A stretch of 64,000 bases of DNA from assembly GCA_948470475.1 (NCBI GenBank), contig OX419346.1, positions 10,367,343 to 10,431,342 of the forward strand. Reading direction: 5' to 3'. This DNA comes from Galaxea fascicularis. Lineage: Eukaryota; Cnidaria; Anthozoa; Scleractinia; Euphylliidae. Of this stretch, positions 22,001-33,324 are shown in pieces. The translations under genes were made by a program, and so were the position numbers. The notes under the pieces were generated by a model. The model was not told the DNA's origin and did no database searches. It saw only the letters and a list, made by a program, of their open reading frames with translations. Position 1 is the stretch's first letter, and each line of letters starts with the position of its first letter.

Positions 22001-24279
22001 CTCAGGATCTCATTGTATCACATTTTTTTCCAATCAGAACACCGGGTTAAGTAAGTGACTTAATTAATTTTGACCAATACAGCGATGTTAACGTCTCGAA
22101 ACCGGACGTAAAATAGCAAAAAAAAAAAAAAAAGAAAAGAAAGAAAAGAACAATGGTCTTTCGCTGATATGAAACTTTAAGCCCGCCAACACAACCTGAC
22201 CTATTCTCACTGAATAATTAATAAGCGTATCGTGAAACAACTCGTGGATATTCCACGGTCCTTAGGGATGCATTACTGCATTGGGGGCTACCCAAAAAGA
22301 ATAGGTAAGACCTCGTGGCCTTGTTTTTCACTGTGTCACAGCGCTGGCCGCCGAGACGACTAGTCAAGGTTTGACCCACCCTCCTTCCCTGGTGCTAGTT
22401 GACAAATTCTTATTTCCGGAGATCTGTCCTGGCTGTCTGTCTCTTCCCACAGCAATCCGCGGATCTCTCTCCCATATCTTAGTTTTACGTTGTGGTAAGT
22501 AGTAGTAAGTGAGGCTCACAGTGCTATTAATTTGCAACCAAATTTTGAACCAACTGGAATGTTTACGGGGGTAGTTAGAACCTCTTTTGGAATTCCGAAC
22601 AGTGTTAGCTGGCTTGGACAGTCGTAGTTAAAACGATTCATGATATCTTTTATTTAGCAAGTGCGCTGCCAGTTACCAGTTGCCAGTTGGTCTATTTTTG
22701 CAGGCCGTATCCACTGTATGGCCCGCTAAATTTGAAAGTTCGATGAAACATTTTGCTCTTTGACGACAGAAGTACGTTTTTCAGTGTTGATTTAAATACG
22801 ACAGCAGTGACATTTCGCTTAGACCAAGAAAATCTACTATTTTTGCTCTTTTTCGGTCAATTTTTGCAGCTCTTATCGATTCTATCCTTAATTATTGCTA
22901 TTAAGATAATGGTGTCACAATTTTCTTGGCGGAGAACGTTGTCTAATTAGCATATATGCATCAAAACTTTTATTTGCACGCTTGAACTTGCCTTGTCATA
23001 TTTAATTCAATTTCACCGGCTTAAACGCCGAAAGGAAAGAAGTACCACATTTAACTGCTGTCCCTTCTTTAAAATCCGTGAGTGATTATGCTCGAGTCTG
23101 ATTTTTCCCTCTACTTGCTTTAAATTTAGTTTTCAAACATTTTAAATATACACCACAATAGTTCATAACAATAATCAGCTTGGTGATACCCACATGCAGC
23201 TGATGAACATCCAACTGTATCTAGGTCTGGCCAACCCTTGATACGTGCGCAGGGTTTACAAATTTTCAAACATTGTTCAGGTGACACTGAATCCCTTCCC
23301 ATCGAATGTTTTTTTTTAACTTTTTAAAAAGCATTTTTAATAAACCCTTTCGCTCTCAGGAGTGATCAATAAGTAATTTCTCCGTTCAATATCGTTACAC
23401 TGTAAAGCAGACAGGTGATGAGAATAAAGAAGAACTCATCTACAGGATATTGTTTGATTTAACACCAAATTCTCACAACTAAGGTTATAAGCAATGTATT
23501 GCAGACACTAAGGAGAACTAAGGCGCGTTTACACTACAGAGCAAAAGTGGCACGGATCCGACAAAAACTAGAACGGTTCCAATAGTTTTTGCAAAGAAAC
23601 AGTGAACTTTTCTCCGTTCCGCGACGGGAAGATAGACACCTCTGGACCCGTCACGGGACAGAGAAAAGTTCACCGTTTCTTTGAAAAAATTATTGGAACC
23701 GTTCTTTGTCGGATCCGTGCCACTTTTGCTCTGTCGTGTAAACGCGCCTTTAATGTTGAGATGATGGTGGAGAAAGAGTTAACTTGGTATGATAAATTGC
23801 GCGGTGCATGTAACGAATGATAGTGAACGGCTTAACTGTACAATAAACAGGTGCTTGAGTTGTTTTCACCTTAACCTTAAATTAGAACTGGTTTTGTCTG
23901 GTTAGACGGTCGTTATGTTACATCAAAAAGTTGCCAAAACTACTGAACGAATGATTTGGCATGTGCTAGGTGCCTTCCATATGAAAATTTGAGTAATCTA
24001 ACACGGTTTCATCTTCTCGAATTGTTAAAAAAAAAATACTTACGATGCATTTGTCCCTTCTAAATGAGAGGGATTACGTTCTTCGGTGATAAAACGACTG
24101 CAGTGACCAAAAATTATTAGTTTTCACTTGGACCAAAAAATATTACTTTTGTCTTATTTTAGACCGACGATTCCCTCCCCCATTGATGTTGTCACCCTAA
24201 GTTCAAGATTTAATGCTTATTTACATTTTAATAACTCTGTCTGCAAACTTATGTCTGATTCACATTAACACATTGACCT
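19034..24279. other. Spacer 1: duplicated intergenic region
   Basis: It is paralogous to spacer 3 (55850-61720) over most of its length and, from about 21690, to spacer 2 (34797-37324). No exon is supported. It contains a 17-nt G run (20969-20985), another G run (21794-21807), a short open frame at 22753-22950 that recurs in other spacers, and a MITE (23519-23752). It ends where the Ginger-like transposon enters. Confidence 0.6.
23519..23752. mobile_element. MITE with long TIRs, spacer 1 copy
   Basis: TAAGGCGCGTTTACACTACA at 23519 and the complementary TGTAAACGCGCCTTTA end at 23752. The arms are about 95 bp and include AGAGCAAAAGTGGCACGGAT. The same insertion is at 36599-36812 in spacer 2, but spacer 3 has an empty site near 61180, so it arrived before spacers 1 and 2 separated. 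Confidence 0.8.
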
Positions 24280-24510
24280 TATCACCCTGATTTGTAATAA
24301 ACAACAGGATTTGTAATATCAACCGGATTTGTAATGAAAATCAACTAGATATGTAATAACAACAGGATTTGTAATTAAAATCAACCCGATATGCAATAAG
24401 ATAACTAACCGGCTTTGTAATAAACTTTCAACCGGATTTTAAATGACATTCTTAACCGGATTTGTAATAACCTAGCAACAGGATTTGTAATAACACTGCG
24501 AAAAGTGAGT
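24280..24510 (+). repeat. Left terminal inverted repeat with about 20-bp array
   Basis: Roughly eight to ten imperfect copies of (A)ACCGGATTTGTAAT or ACAGGATTTGTAAT are spaced 18-30 bp apart in one orientation. The mirror-image array is at 30500-30696. Such subterminal arrays are typical transposase-binding sites. Confidence 0.75.
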
Positions 24511-24797
24511 CACATACCTCGATGTGCGTTTGCAATAAAATATCAATATCTTTCCCTTTCTTTTGATAGGGGGCGGGGGAGAGGGGAGGGGGGAATCGAG
24601 GGGTCGAATTTGAATACGGAATTTAATCAGCGGAGAAGGGAGGAGAGTGAGGGGCCAAAATAAAATTCTTCGTGGGTTTTTGCCTGCCACGCTTTCTAAC
24701 CTAAATCAAACAAGAATAACAAAAAGGTTTTCTAGTTTGTTATTTATTTTTTTTATAATATAAACAAACATGATATGTTCTTATCTATAAAACAACA

Positions 24798-25619
24798 TTA
24801 AGCACGCCGCACACGCGAGGAAAGAGCTGAGCAAAATTTCTTGCGAGGCAGTTAGCTCAGCTGTTTCCGCACGCGTGCGGCTAATTTTCGGTGAGAAATT
24901 CGCCTTGCGAGGCCGTGAGGAAAATATCAAACTTGTTTGATATTTTTTGCCTCGTGAGGCAAATTCCTCACTGTGTGCGGCAAACATGAGAATATGGCTG
25001 AGTCAGGCTAATCGATCATCCAATAAAATTGCATGGCTCACTCAAGTGACGTAAAAGCTTGGACTTCAAGATAGCAACCGGTGATGCAGTCAGTGAAGTG
25101 TTGGATGTGTGTGTTCTGCTTCTTTATCAAAGGCGAAAACATGACCAGAATTGTTTCGAAGGACTCTTTATCCAGACTATAAATTTGAGGGAAAGCCCCT
25201 GGATCTTCCGCATTTTAATTCCCATGCAAGATTAGGGCCTGCCCCTTGTTGCCTACGTTTTGTAATTTAATTTATTCCCTTTCCCATGCCTTTGGTCGGT
25301 CAGCTTTTCTTCTGCCACTATTTCCATTTCGGAGACCGTCTTGAGGTCCAAGCTCTTACGTCAAGTGAGCAAGCCATGCAATTTCTTTTTTTTGGATGAT
25401 CGATTAGCCTGGCTCAGCCAGATTCTCATGATTGCCGCACACAGTGAGGAATTTGCCTCGCGAGGCAAAAAATATGAAACAAGATTGATATTTTCCTCAT
25501 AGCCTAGCGAGGCGAATTTCTTTCCTAAAATTAGCCGCACACGTGAGGAAACGGCTGAGCTAACTGCCTCGCGAGAAATTTTGCTCAGCTCTTTCCTTCA
25601 CGTGTGCGGCGGGCTTTGG
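24798..25619. mobile_element. 822-bp foldback element nested in the Ginger-like transposon
   Basis: Arms of about 250 bp (24798-25050 and 25365-25619) are inverted copies starting CGCCGCACACG and ending CGTGTGCGGCG. Inner borders are CATCCAATAAAATTGCATGG and CCATGCAATTTC..GGATG. Each arm holds smaller palindromes such as TTGCCTCGTGAGGCAA. The loop (25051-25364) has no recognised content. Confidence 0.75.
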
Positions 25620-25863
25620 TGCAAACGAGGCGAACATAAATTATAAAGAATTTTTATGTTCGGCAGATTACTAAAACTTGTCACCATGATTACGAATTAT
25701 ATGCGAAATCTTGTAGCCAAAGTGGTGCTTGAACTGGAACAACAAAAAACAGGGCATATTAACTTTTTTCAAGCCAATGCTAGTTAGTTTACAGAGTGAA
25801 CTTGGTAAAACGTTAACCGATCGAGAGGCATTACTTTGCCCGTAATAAAACAAATGTCAACAG

Positions 25864-26256
25864 TTAAACCAAATTGGGACTGCAGTGTGATGGCTTCCAC
25901 TCAATGCGTCGGATGTAAAACCGCCAGTGGACTTCGACCCACGCCTGAGTCCATGTCTTGCTACATATGATGTCTTTTAGCTCAATCACAACACCGCTAC
26001 CCTTACCATACTTCCGTATTAAGCTCATAACGCTGTTGCATACGTATCCGGGACAAATGTTTCCATCGAGATGTAATCGTGGAAATGAGCGCTGGTGTTG
26101 CATAACAATACGACGGAATCTCGAACACACGTTTTGCAATCGAGTAAACGCCCTAACAAACGATCCTCCGCTCAATCCATATAGTGACTGTGCGATAATT
26201 ATTTCCAGTGATTCATCAGGTAGGAGGTCAAATGGGTTCGAAGATTTCATCCTCAA
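25864..26256 (-). pseudogene. Ginger-like element: C-terminal F-box-like segment
   Basis: The frame encodes NPFDLLPDESLEIIIAQSL then FTRLQNVCSRFRRIV, which resembles an F-box (LPDE..L..I...L, later VC..FR.IV). The rest (LHLDGNICPGYVCNSVMSLI and the C-terminus ending HCSPNLV) is not recognised. It lies directly downstream of the OTU frame on the same strand, so it is probably part of the same ancestral product or its final exon. The F-box call is tentative. Confidence 0.45.
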
Positions 26257-26427
26257 CCCGAATCACTTCTTCCACCCTACCATCATTACCCCTTTGCCCT
26301 TACTCTTAATTCACACCCTCTACAACGCCTTTATATTCTCTGTTGTCTCCACGGTTTCCACTGTTGTTTTCTGCTCCGCATTCTTCAACATCTTTATCGG
26401 TACCTTTTTCACCTTCTTAACTTTCCG

Positions 26428-26970
26428 TCATCTCATCTTGATTTCCATGCCCGTTATTTTCCGATTCTTCTTGCTCTCTAGCAAGACTGACGTAATGGAT
26501 CCCATCTTCTTCCGAAAAGTGACCAAGTGCAAACATGCGACAGGTGGGGAATGCTGAGGAAAAATGTGAACCATGGCATCGGCACCCAATGAAGACACTA
26601 TTGTTAACTGCATCAGATACAGATTGGAAGCAGCTTGTAGAGTTGGCTGGTCACCATAGGTGCCATTCAGAGCCATACTTGCGAGATATTGGCTCCACAG
26701 AACACCCACAAACAGTTCTAACGGAAAACCATCAGTGTCAATCGCATTTTGTTCCGAGTATTGACAAATTTCGTCTCGTATTGTCCTTTCCGAGCGAAAT
26801 ATGCCGATGCTGGTAAGGTGATGTGCTATTGCGCTGAACTGGCAATCGCCATTTCCATCAGGGTTGAAGACGACACTATACCCCTGTGACGTGAATTCCT
26901 CATAGACATCCTGTAGAGTCATTGGTTTGTTAAATTTGCTCCTGGCATTTCCACGTCTCTCGCGGGGCAA
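26428..26970 (-). pseudogene. Ginger-like element: OTU cysteine protease domain, frameshifted
   Basis: The frame has YEEFTSQGYSVVFNPDGNGD followed by CQFSAIAHHLT, the OTU catalytic Asp-Gly-x-Gly-Asp-Cys signature, then GTYGDQPTLQAASNLY. The expected C-terminal His motif (HYVSL) is present just downstream but in another frame: the frame reads LVTFRKKMGSITSVL near 26500-26440 where a one-base shift gives GIHYVSL. A single-base deletion therefore separates Cys and His. OTU domains cleave ubiquitin chains; their role in transposons is unknown. Confidence 0.75.
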
Positions 26971-27099
26971 CTGTTGCTTTTTTGTTGATGTATACTTTCT
27001 GGATAACTCTTTCCTGGCCTCCTCTTTCTCTACTGTCTCACTTGTTATGTCCTCTACAGAAATCCAAGACGTAGTTTTATCGCCTGTCCCTGGATGCCG

Positions 27100-27572
27100 C
27101 TAACTAACTTAATAGCGGAAGTTTTTTTAATTTCCGTTGCAAGACCTGAGCAGTTATAACAAATCGACGCTTGGGAGCAGTGTTACTGGTGCGGCTGAAA
27201 GGATAGCGAATCCAAACATTTTCATAGGTTGATGGAGGATTGCTTTTCATTCGGCGGTTTATATAGTGCTTGTCCCAGACATTGCTTGTTTTTTTAGCAC
27301 GTGAACGGATCGCGTCGAGCTTCTTCTTGTTCTGTGCGTAGTCGGTGGATTTAGGTGACTGAACCTTAGCGGAGGTACGCTCCTCTACGCATCGTCCACC
27401 TGGTATATGGTTGAGGACAGCGTTGGATTTTCTACCGTAGAAAACTTCGAAAGGGGATTCTTCGTTTTGAAGCTTCTGATATTCCTTTAGTTGTTTTGCC
27501 CAGTTTACTCCACTTTTACGTAGGTGGCCAAAGTCAAAGGCGATTTTTTTTTAGAATGGCGCGATGTGACCT
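27100..27572 (-). pseudogene. Integrase C-terminal region of the Ginger-like element
   Basis: The reverse strand from 27520 to 27100 reads VNWAKQLKEYQKLQNEE, SPFEVFYGRKSNAVLNHIPG, later VWDKHYINRRM and APKRRFVITAQVLQRKL before a stop near 27100. This matches the conserved segment after the catalytic core in integrases of this class. It joins the core region only after a frame change near 27570. Confidence 0.6.
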
Positions 27573-27884
27573 CTAGACATTTTCCTGGGACTGTGGATGG
27601 TATGGTCTACTTTGAATCATCTTTACATTTAAATTCTTGCACAATTTCTTCACCCATTTTTTAAACTCTCCTTCCCTGTAGGACTGCAACACTTTAGGGA
27701 GTCCAACTTCTATATAGAGATCGCTCAATGCCTTCGACACTACCTTGCTTGTTTTGTAGGTAAGTGACCGCAGCCATAGGTATCTACTAAAGACATCTTG
27801 GATAGTAAGGGTGTATTGGTGTCTCTGTCCACGGCATGACACAGCTTGCTTTCGCATGTCTACAAGGTCCACTTGATGGCGGAT
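27573..27884 (-). pseudogene. Integrase (rve) catalytic core of the Ginger-like element
   Basis: After a TTTTTTTTAG acceptor (27885-27895 on this strand) the exon reads IRHQVDLVDM, then TIQDVFSRYLWLR and VLQSYREGEFKKWV, and ends RPYHPQSQENV. The first catalytic Asp (DLVDM) is present. The second, normally in QSDRG, is Tyr here (QSYRE), and the reading breaks at the region of the final Glu. The copy should be catalytically dead. Family assignment rests on the overall pattern and HPQSQ. Confidence 0.75.
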
Positions 27885-28529
27885 CTAAAAAAAAAACATG
27901 CCGATTTCTATTTAGCAGAGAAAAATAAGCCTTATTTCTGGAAATACAAACCCTTCACGTTAATTTTGAAACGCAAGTAATCGCTATTATTAGAGAAATT
28001 AAGATCGGGATTTTTCAGCATTTCCCGCGAACCGCGAACCTCAAGAAGTCAGGTGACCATTGCGTTGGCGTGAGGCTTGCAGTTTGAGGTTCACGTTTGT
28101 ACGTCTAGACCACGTCCTTGCGGTAAGTGATTTACCGCAAGGTTTTTTTTTTCACCCTAAAACATCACAATTCCACGTTTCAGAGGAAATACTTCTTTTA
28201 AAAACTATTTCGCTTATTAGCTATGGAATTCTTTTTCATGGAAACCTAATTTTAAAGACGAATTCTGAGCTAAAACAGAAGTGAACGAACGAATGTTAAC
28301 AAACATGGCAGCTGGCTATGTAGCCGCGAATCTTAAGTCCCAAATATGGGCAGGCTAACGTGAAACGGCTAAATACAAACTGCGGCTTGCCGTTTGTGGT
28401 AAGATTGCCAAACCTCGATCTTAAGTCCTCTATCAACTCATAGAAAACTCGAACTCGCATGGTGCAATTGTTCAATGGAGCTCCGCTATCACAAATTTAA
28501 AAGTGACTCCGTCTTACAGGATACTTACT
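27885..28529 (-). other. Probable intron of the Ginger-like transposase
   Basis: On the minus strand CAA|GTAAGTATCC (donor, 28523-28528) and a T-tract plus AG before ATCCGCC (27885) bracket 645 bp without coding sense. Joining them gives AVQ-IRHQVDLVDM, a continuous family-like reading. The upstream open frame arrives at the donor one base out of phase, so there is also an indel. Confidence 0.5.
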
Positions 28530-28895
28530 TGAACTGCACGCGCTCGAATTGGTCAGCCAATCGTTCTGTTCCGGAATTTGATTTAGCTTGCTTCCAGACA
28601 ATACACTCTGGACACGTTGCTCGCTTATACCTTCAAACCGTTGTCGAAAGCGATACTTCAATTTCCTGGCACCAACACCTTTACAATGCATAAATTCATT
28701 TTCTATGACATCACGAAGCGCACTTCTTTTCAGCACATCTTTGCCATTGAAGCAAAGCAATTTCTTTCCGTTGACTCTTTGGACGCTAAGTGCTTCCCTG
28801 TTTCTCCAAAACCTCACACAGGCAGCTTTGTGTGCCTTAGTTCTCTCTCTGACTGGAACGTCAAAATTATCCTCACATAGCCTTATACAGGACAA
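28530..28895 (-). pseudogene. Integrase N-terminal region of the Ginger-like element
   Basis: ATG at 28895 starts a frame with VIENEFMHCKGVGARKLKYR and FRQRFEGISEQRVQSVLSGS. It fits the H-x-G-x-x-x-L...Y...I...V pattern of the HHCC region before integrase cores, although the CxxC part is not evident. A frame slip precedes the splice donor at 28529. Confidence 0.5.
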
Positions 28896-28929
28896 CTTTG
28901 CTTTTTGACAGCATAAGCAAATGCCGATA

Positions 28930-30476
28930 TATCAACTAGGAGAACTACGAGAATAACTAGAGACCTACACATGATGAAAGGAACGCACAGTCACCATGGT
29001 CACCCGGAAAAAAACAAACGAGACAGCAAATCGGATTGGTAACTGACTTTTCTAGAGTTGTCTAGGTTGTCTAGACTGTCGTGATGTTTTGTACTTATAC
29101 TAGGTCTGGCGTCTGTACAATTGTTCTTTTTATTTTAGCAATCTGACCTTACGAGATTTTATTTTCTTCTTCTGAAACTGCTAAGGGACAAACCATTCGA
29201 AAAAAGCAAAGTGCGGGAGCCAGGGTGGGGGTGATAACTCCCAAAAAAAATTCCCGCAAGGGAAACTTGTCTAAAAAAAATCCATGCAGACGAAAAAACA
29301 TTATGCGAAAAATGATCAGTCCCTAATGATCCACCGGCTAACGAGGTTTGTCTTAGACCGGGTACCATTCAGTTGTTCGCCAGTCAATCACAAAATAGCA
29401 GCCAGACATTCCACTCGAATCTGGCTTTCTTCTTCGTTCTGTAAGTAGTAATAAAGATTTGTGAAGAGCGTTCGTTTTAAATTGTACTCGCAGAAATGTT
29501 GTTGTGATCCGTATTCTTTTTCGTTGACCTTTTCGCAGAAATACGATTCTAATTATTGTTTTCTAAAACTTAACGTGCACCGATTTGCTAATTTTTAGAT
29601 AGAGAGAAATGCAAAACGTTTCAAGTGCTTCGAAAACAACGCCTTTGCTAATAACTTTTGAATTTCTCAAAAGTAAAAATCGAATGCGCTAATTTGTTCA
29701 AAATATCAAGTTTAAGGTCAGTTGGGCCGACTGTGCAAAAAACATACGAAGCTGTGCAAAATTTGCCTAGTCACTCACCAACTTTTCCGGTCGGACGTCA
29801 GACCAAACAAACAAGACATACATTAAATTTCATAATGCAATGCAATGACAGATTGAGTACCCGACACACATGGGCAGGCAGAACATCAGTGCCCGACGAA
29901 AGTTCGCTAGTTACTCCGCAAACATTAATGTAAGACATCTTGTTTATCTAGTGGTATTAGCCAGGAAGAATAACAAATGGCTCTTGTGAAAGTAAACACG
30001 TACTTTTAGAAGGGAAGGGTCATTGAAAAGGTTTTGCCGTAAAAACAAAGTCAAAACAAATAAAAAAAATGTCATATTAAATTTGAAAGAAACAAAATGA
30101 TAAACGCATAAATAAATAAATAAAACTACTGTATTCTGAACATAGTCATAATCCTAAGTGCCGTCAAAGATGAGCTTTGTATGCAAATGAGACTTTCGAT
30201 GGTTAGAGAATCGCTGCAAGTTAATCCCTAAAAAACTTTCTGTACGCATACATTTTACCTAAATTCCATTAAATACTTTCTACAGTACTTTCCTGATATG
30301 GCGAGTGCCTTCCGTTTTACGTTCGATCATCAGAGGTTATATGTAGAATATGTTAACTCCACACACCCTCTCCTAAACTCCTAAATTGGCGCCATCCACG
30401 ACTCCCAACCTTCTGGAGTAGCCAAACCCCTCCCTAAGTGGGAAAATAGAGGGTATAGATATCTTTATGACAATAC
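28930..30476. other. Interior of the Ginger-like element, unassigned
   Basis: No exon or nested element can be supported. Short open stretches (29658-29933 plus, 29159-29368 minus) lack recognisable domains. It may hold the promoter of the minus-strand transposase gene. Confidence 0.4.
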
Positions 30477-31164
30477 ATTGCGTATGTGACTCACCTTTCG
30501 CAGTGTTATTACAAATCCTGTTGATAGGTTATTACAAATCCGGTTAAGTATGTCATTACAAATCCGGTTAGTTATTTTATTACATATCCGGTTGATTTTA
30601 ATAACAAATCCTGTTGTTTTTACATATCCGGTTAATTTTTATTACAATTCTGCTTGATATAACAAATCATGTTGTTCATTACAAATCCGGGTGATACAGA
30701 GCTTCCCGTGTTGTATTTATTTTTCGACTAAAATTCGCTACTTATCCATGTTGCTTAACTTCTTTTCATCAAACTCGGTAAAATAGGTGACTTTGAGTAT
30801 TATTTTTTTTTAAGTTGCATACATACATACACGCACACACACACATACATGACTTTTATCCTAACTATAATGTTTATGCGTTCTAGCGCCACCTGGCACT
30901 AATTGGGGACAGTTTATTTATATTATTATTAGTTGTCGACTCCAGATGCCTGCATCTTAACAGTTAAATTTAAACACAAATCTTTCCAATTTCAACCAAG
31001 TCTATGGTCATTCAGTAGCTAGCTCGCCTGGTTGGACGACAGCTATTGCTACGTCATGAAAAATTGCTCACGGCCCGCTCTTCATTAGAACTGATGACAT
31101 ATATCTGTCTTGGGTTGTTCAGTTACGTTCGGTGGCGATTTCTACAGCCAGTCACACCTCAAGT

Positions 31165-31258
31165 ATGGCGTGCTGTTCCTTCGGCCCGGTCTTCTATTTG
31201 CTTATCTTTTATATTTTTTGGTGTTCGTGGCTGGAACGCAAAGCAAATGCCCAGCAAG
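31165..31258 (+). CDS. Leader exon 2 (signal peptide) without an adjacent body
   Basis: ATG at 31165 gives 31 codons plus one base, ending CAAG|GTGAGA, a strong donor. The product starts MACCSFGPVFYLLIF and ends LERKANAQQ with an A-N-A cleavage site. It has the same phase as leaders 1, 3 and 4 and the same CRE-like site 115 bp upstream. No PAN, EGF or EAR exon follows before the next leader at 43797, so the unit has either lost its body or is an alternative first exon of gene 2. Confidence 0.7.
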
Positions 31259-32898
31259 GTGAGAAAATATCTTTGACACATATTTTGTTACCGTTACTTA
31301 AACGTCATATACAAAATCGATAGTAGATCTACACTGAAAGTCCGGTTTAACCTATTCCCTTTTGAATACGTAAGAGACAACTGGAATTTGACAGTGGTCT
31401 ACCTTTTCCAAGGCCGCTGCGTCCATAACGAATTTAAGAAGTGTTCAAGTTATATTTCGTGCTTCATGTCTTTTCTCTTTCTCAACCAAAGAGTTCAAAG
31501 ATTTCGAATGTAATCGCAGTAATCCGGCCTTATGTTGCTTCTAAAACAAGATTGCATTATATTTTCCGATGCTGCTAAGAGCTGGGAAAACATTTCGCTC
31601 GCCCGTGAAACAAAAATTCAGCGTTTCTTTTCACAGTTCTGTCCAAAGATTTGAGTCGGGTTTGCATGCCTTCTCAACCGCCATTTTTTGTACATACGAA
31701 GTCGATGCGTTTTGTCTACTAACTTTTTCGTTGTTTGATGAACTTTAAACGGAAAATTTAGGTAAACGTTTAGAGGATGATCGGTGTTGAGAAGAATTAG
31801 GCTAGCGAGATGTGTTAGTTTCTTATTGAGATTTAATCAAAGTTTTGAGGCACTTGAGTTCTCCCAGGCAATTGAAACGTTCGGTTCACCTGTTTACTTA
31901 GGCTGAACTTTCTGTAGGAGCTGGGCAGGTGGTGGCCCCAAACTATTCCCTTTATTTTAGGATACAGCCCGAACAACGAAACAAATTCCACTTGTATACC
32001 TGGCACTAATTTGGTTAGGCTGAAGGGAACCCAGCCCGTTCTAATCTAATTCAGTGTTCAACCAAAAATTTAGCCAAAGGAAGTGTATCAAAACTTACTT
32101 CGGTTCTGAATTCCGAAATAACACTATGAGTGTTTCCTGACTCACGTCTTGAATAACTAAGAAGCACGCCGGCCAAAAACTAGTACTTACGATGCAGTTT
32201 TTTAGAGTTACCAAATATACGTGATACAGAAAGAGGTACCGCACTTAAATGTTGTTTCATTTCTTTTAAACTCGAGATAGACTGAATGTTTTGAAGTAAT
32301 AAAATAAATAATAAATAATAAAAATATTAATTTAAACATGGCCTCGCAGTTTCTTCTCCAGGTTCGCCCTGCTTTTTTTTTGTGTATTATTTGGGACTTG
32401 ATCTCGGTTGCAACTCAGAGCTAGCAGACGCCCAGGAAAGCGAGAAAATAATATTCAGGCACATTGTAGTTCCATCAAAGAAACTTCGTAAACAAAAGTC
32501 GTCATTAGAGCCGCAAACTATTCTAAAATCTAAAATTTGACAGTGATATTAATTTTCCAGGTTGAGAACATCTGAAATAGTTTCAGTGTTGTTTCTATTG
32601 CAAAGACCTGTTTGTTGTAACTTTTGTTGTTTTCAAATTTAACAAAATTAATTCAGACGTCGAATTTAATTTGCCGCTCCACAGTTGAAGGAAAAACAAT
32701 CAATATTATCACTTGTTTTCAAAATATGTACATAATAATAATTTATGGATTAATTTCGGCACATGAAACGTTCGGCTTCTCTGATCAAAGCCGCTCCAAA
32801 ATCGAACGATTTCCCAACCAAGAAAGGCGGGAAGAACCCAGACGCCGTACTTTTCGTATACTTTTAATTCAATGCACTAAGTTCGGCTCATGAAAAGT
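31259..32898 (+). other. Intron-like sequence after leader 2
   Basis: It is paralogous to 43891-47530 (after leader 3), minus the TIR element at 44742 and the MITE at 46627. The similarity stops at about 32898 (CTCATGAAAAGT, compare 47523), where the rest of the gene unit is missing. Confidence 0.6.
32338..32434 (+). pseudogene. Decayed second leader-like exon
   Basis: ATGGCCTCGCAGTTTCTTCT at 32338 opens a hydrophobic reading. A few codons later it meets AGCTAG, then GCAGACGCCCAGGAAAGCGAG at 32422. This is homologous to the leader end (GCAGATGCCCAGGAAGGTG), but the donor GT is changed to GC. Downstream sequence also matches that after leader exons. It is a broken duplicate leader; its twin at 46367 differs. 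Confidence 0.55.
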
Positions 32899-33250
32899 CA
32901 GGGATAGCCTAGGGATAGTTCTAACAGTGGGTGGGTGAGTCTCAGTTTTCTGTCAAAAGCACAGGGCAGGGGGGGTTCCTGCTTTGAGACTTTGACTGCA
33001 GTTAGAGTTTCTAGGCCCATTAAGTGGGTCTTTACAGTGTAGGATGCCTTGGCAGTTTTGCCTGGTCTAGTGTAGGCCTGAATGATAGTTTGCTTTTGAT
33101 TACCAATTAGAGTGAACCCACAGTGTGCAGTGGGTGGGTGATTGGCAGTTGTTTGGGCAAAGCACAGGGGTGGGGGGAGGCTTGACTTTGTGCTTTGTGG
33201 CGGCAGCGGAATTGGCTTGTTTTCACAATTTCTGCAGGCACGTTTTGACA
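32899..33250. other. G/T-rich segment with internal duplication
   Basis: AGTGGGTGGGTGA followed by AAAGCACAGGG occurs twice (32925-32970 and 33127-33175). No gene is supported. It replaces the lost gene body of unit 2. Confidence 0.45.
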
Positions 33251-33259
33251 AATCCAGTT

Positions 33260-33284
33260 AGATATATATATATATATATATATA
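33260..33284. repeat. (TA)n microsatellite
   Basis: About 12 TA units. Together with the (TA)n at 33387 it brackets a short segment that carries a hammerhead-like motif. Confidence 0.9.
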
Positions 33285-33324
33285 ACTTGCACAAAAGAGG
33301 ATGGTCTTCCAATGAAAAGCACTT

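Larger units (their letters stand above)
24280..30696 (-). mobile_element. 6.4-kb Ginger-like DNA transposon with repeat-array termini
   Basis: Inverted ends of about 230 bp (24280-24510 and 30477-30696) begin TATCACCC/GGGTGATA. They are built of degenerate units of about 20 bp containing AACCGGATTTGTAAT, ending inside with TAACACTGCGAAAAGTGAGT and its complement. The minus strand carries an HHCC-like segment, a retroviral-type integrase core and an OTU protease domain, all with breaks. Ginger elements use Gypsy-type integrases as transposases, and some carry OTU domains as I recall. The paralogous spacers lack it. No clear target duplication is visible. Confidence 0.7.

Noticed and set aside
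24280..24510. CRISPR-like array of about 20-bp repeats
   Set aside because: Units are degenerate, spacers are not uniform, and the mirror-image array at 30500-30696 shows they are transposon termini in a eukaryotic genome.
25958..26557. Plus-strand 199-codon open frame
   Set aside because: It lies opposite the OTU and F-box-like frames; its sequence has no domain and the minus strand shows clear motifs.
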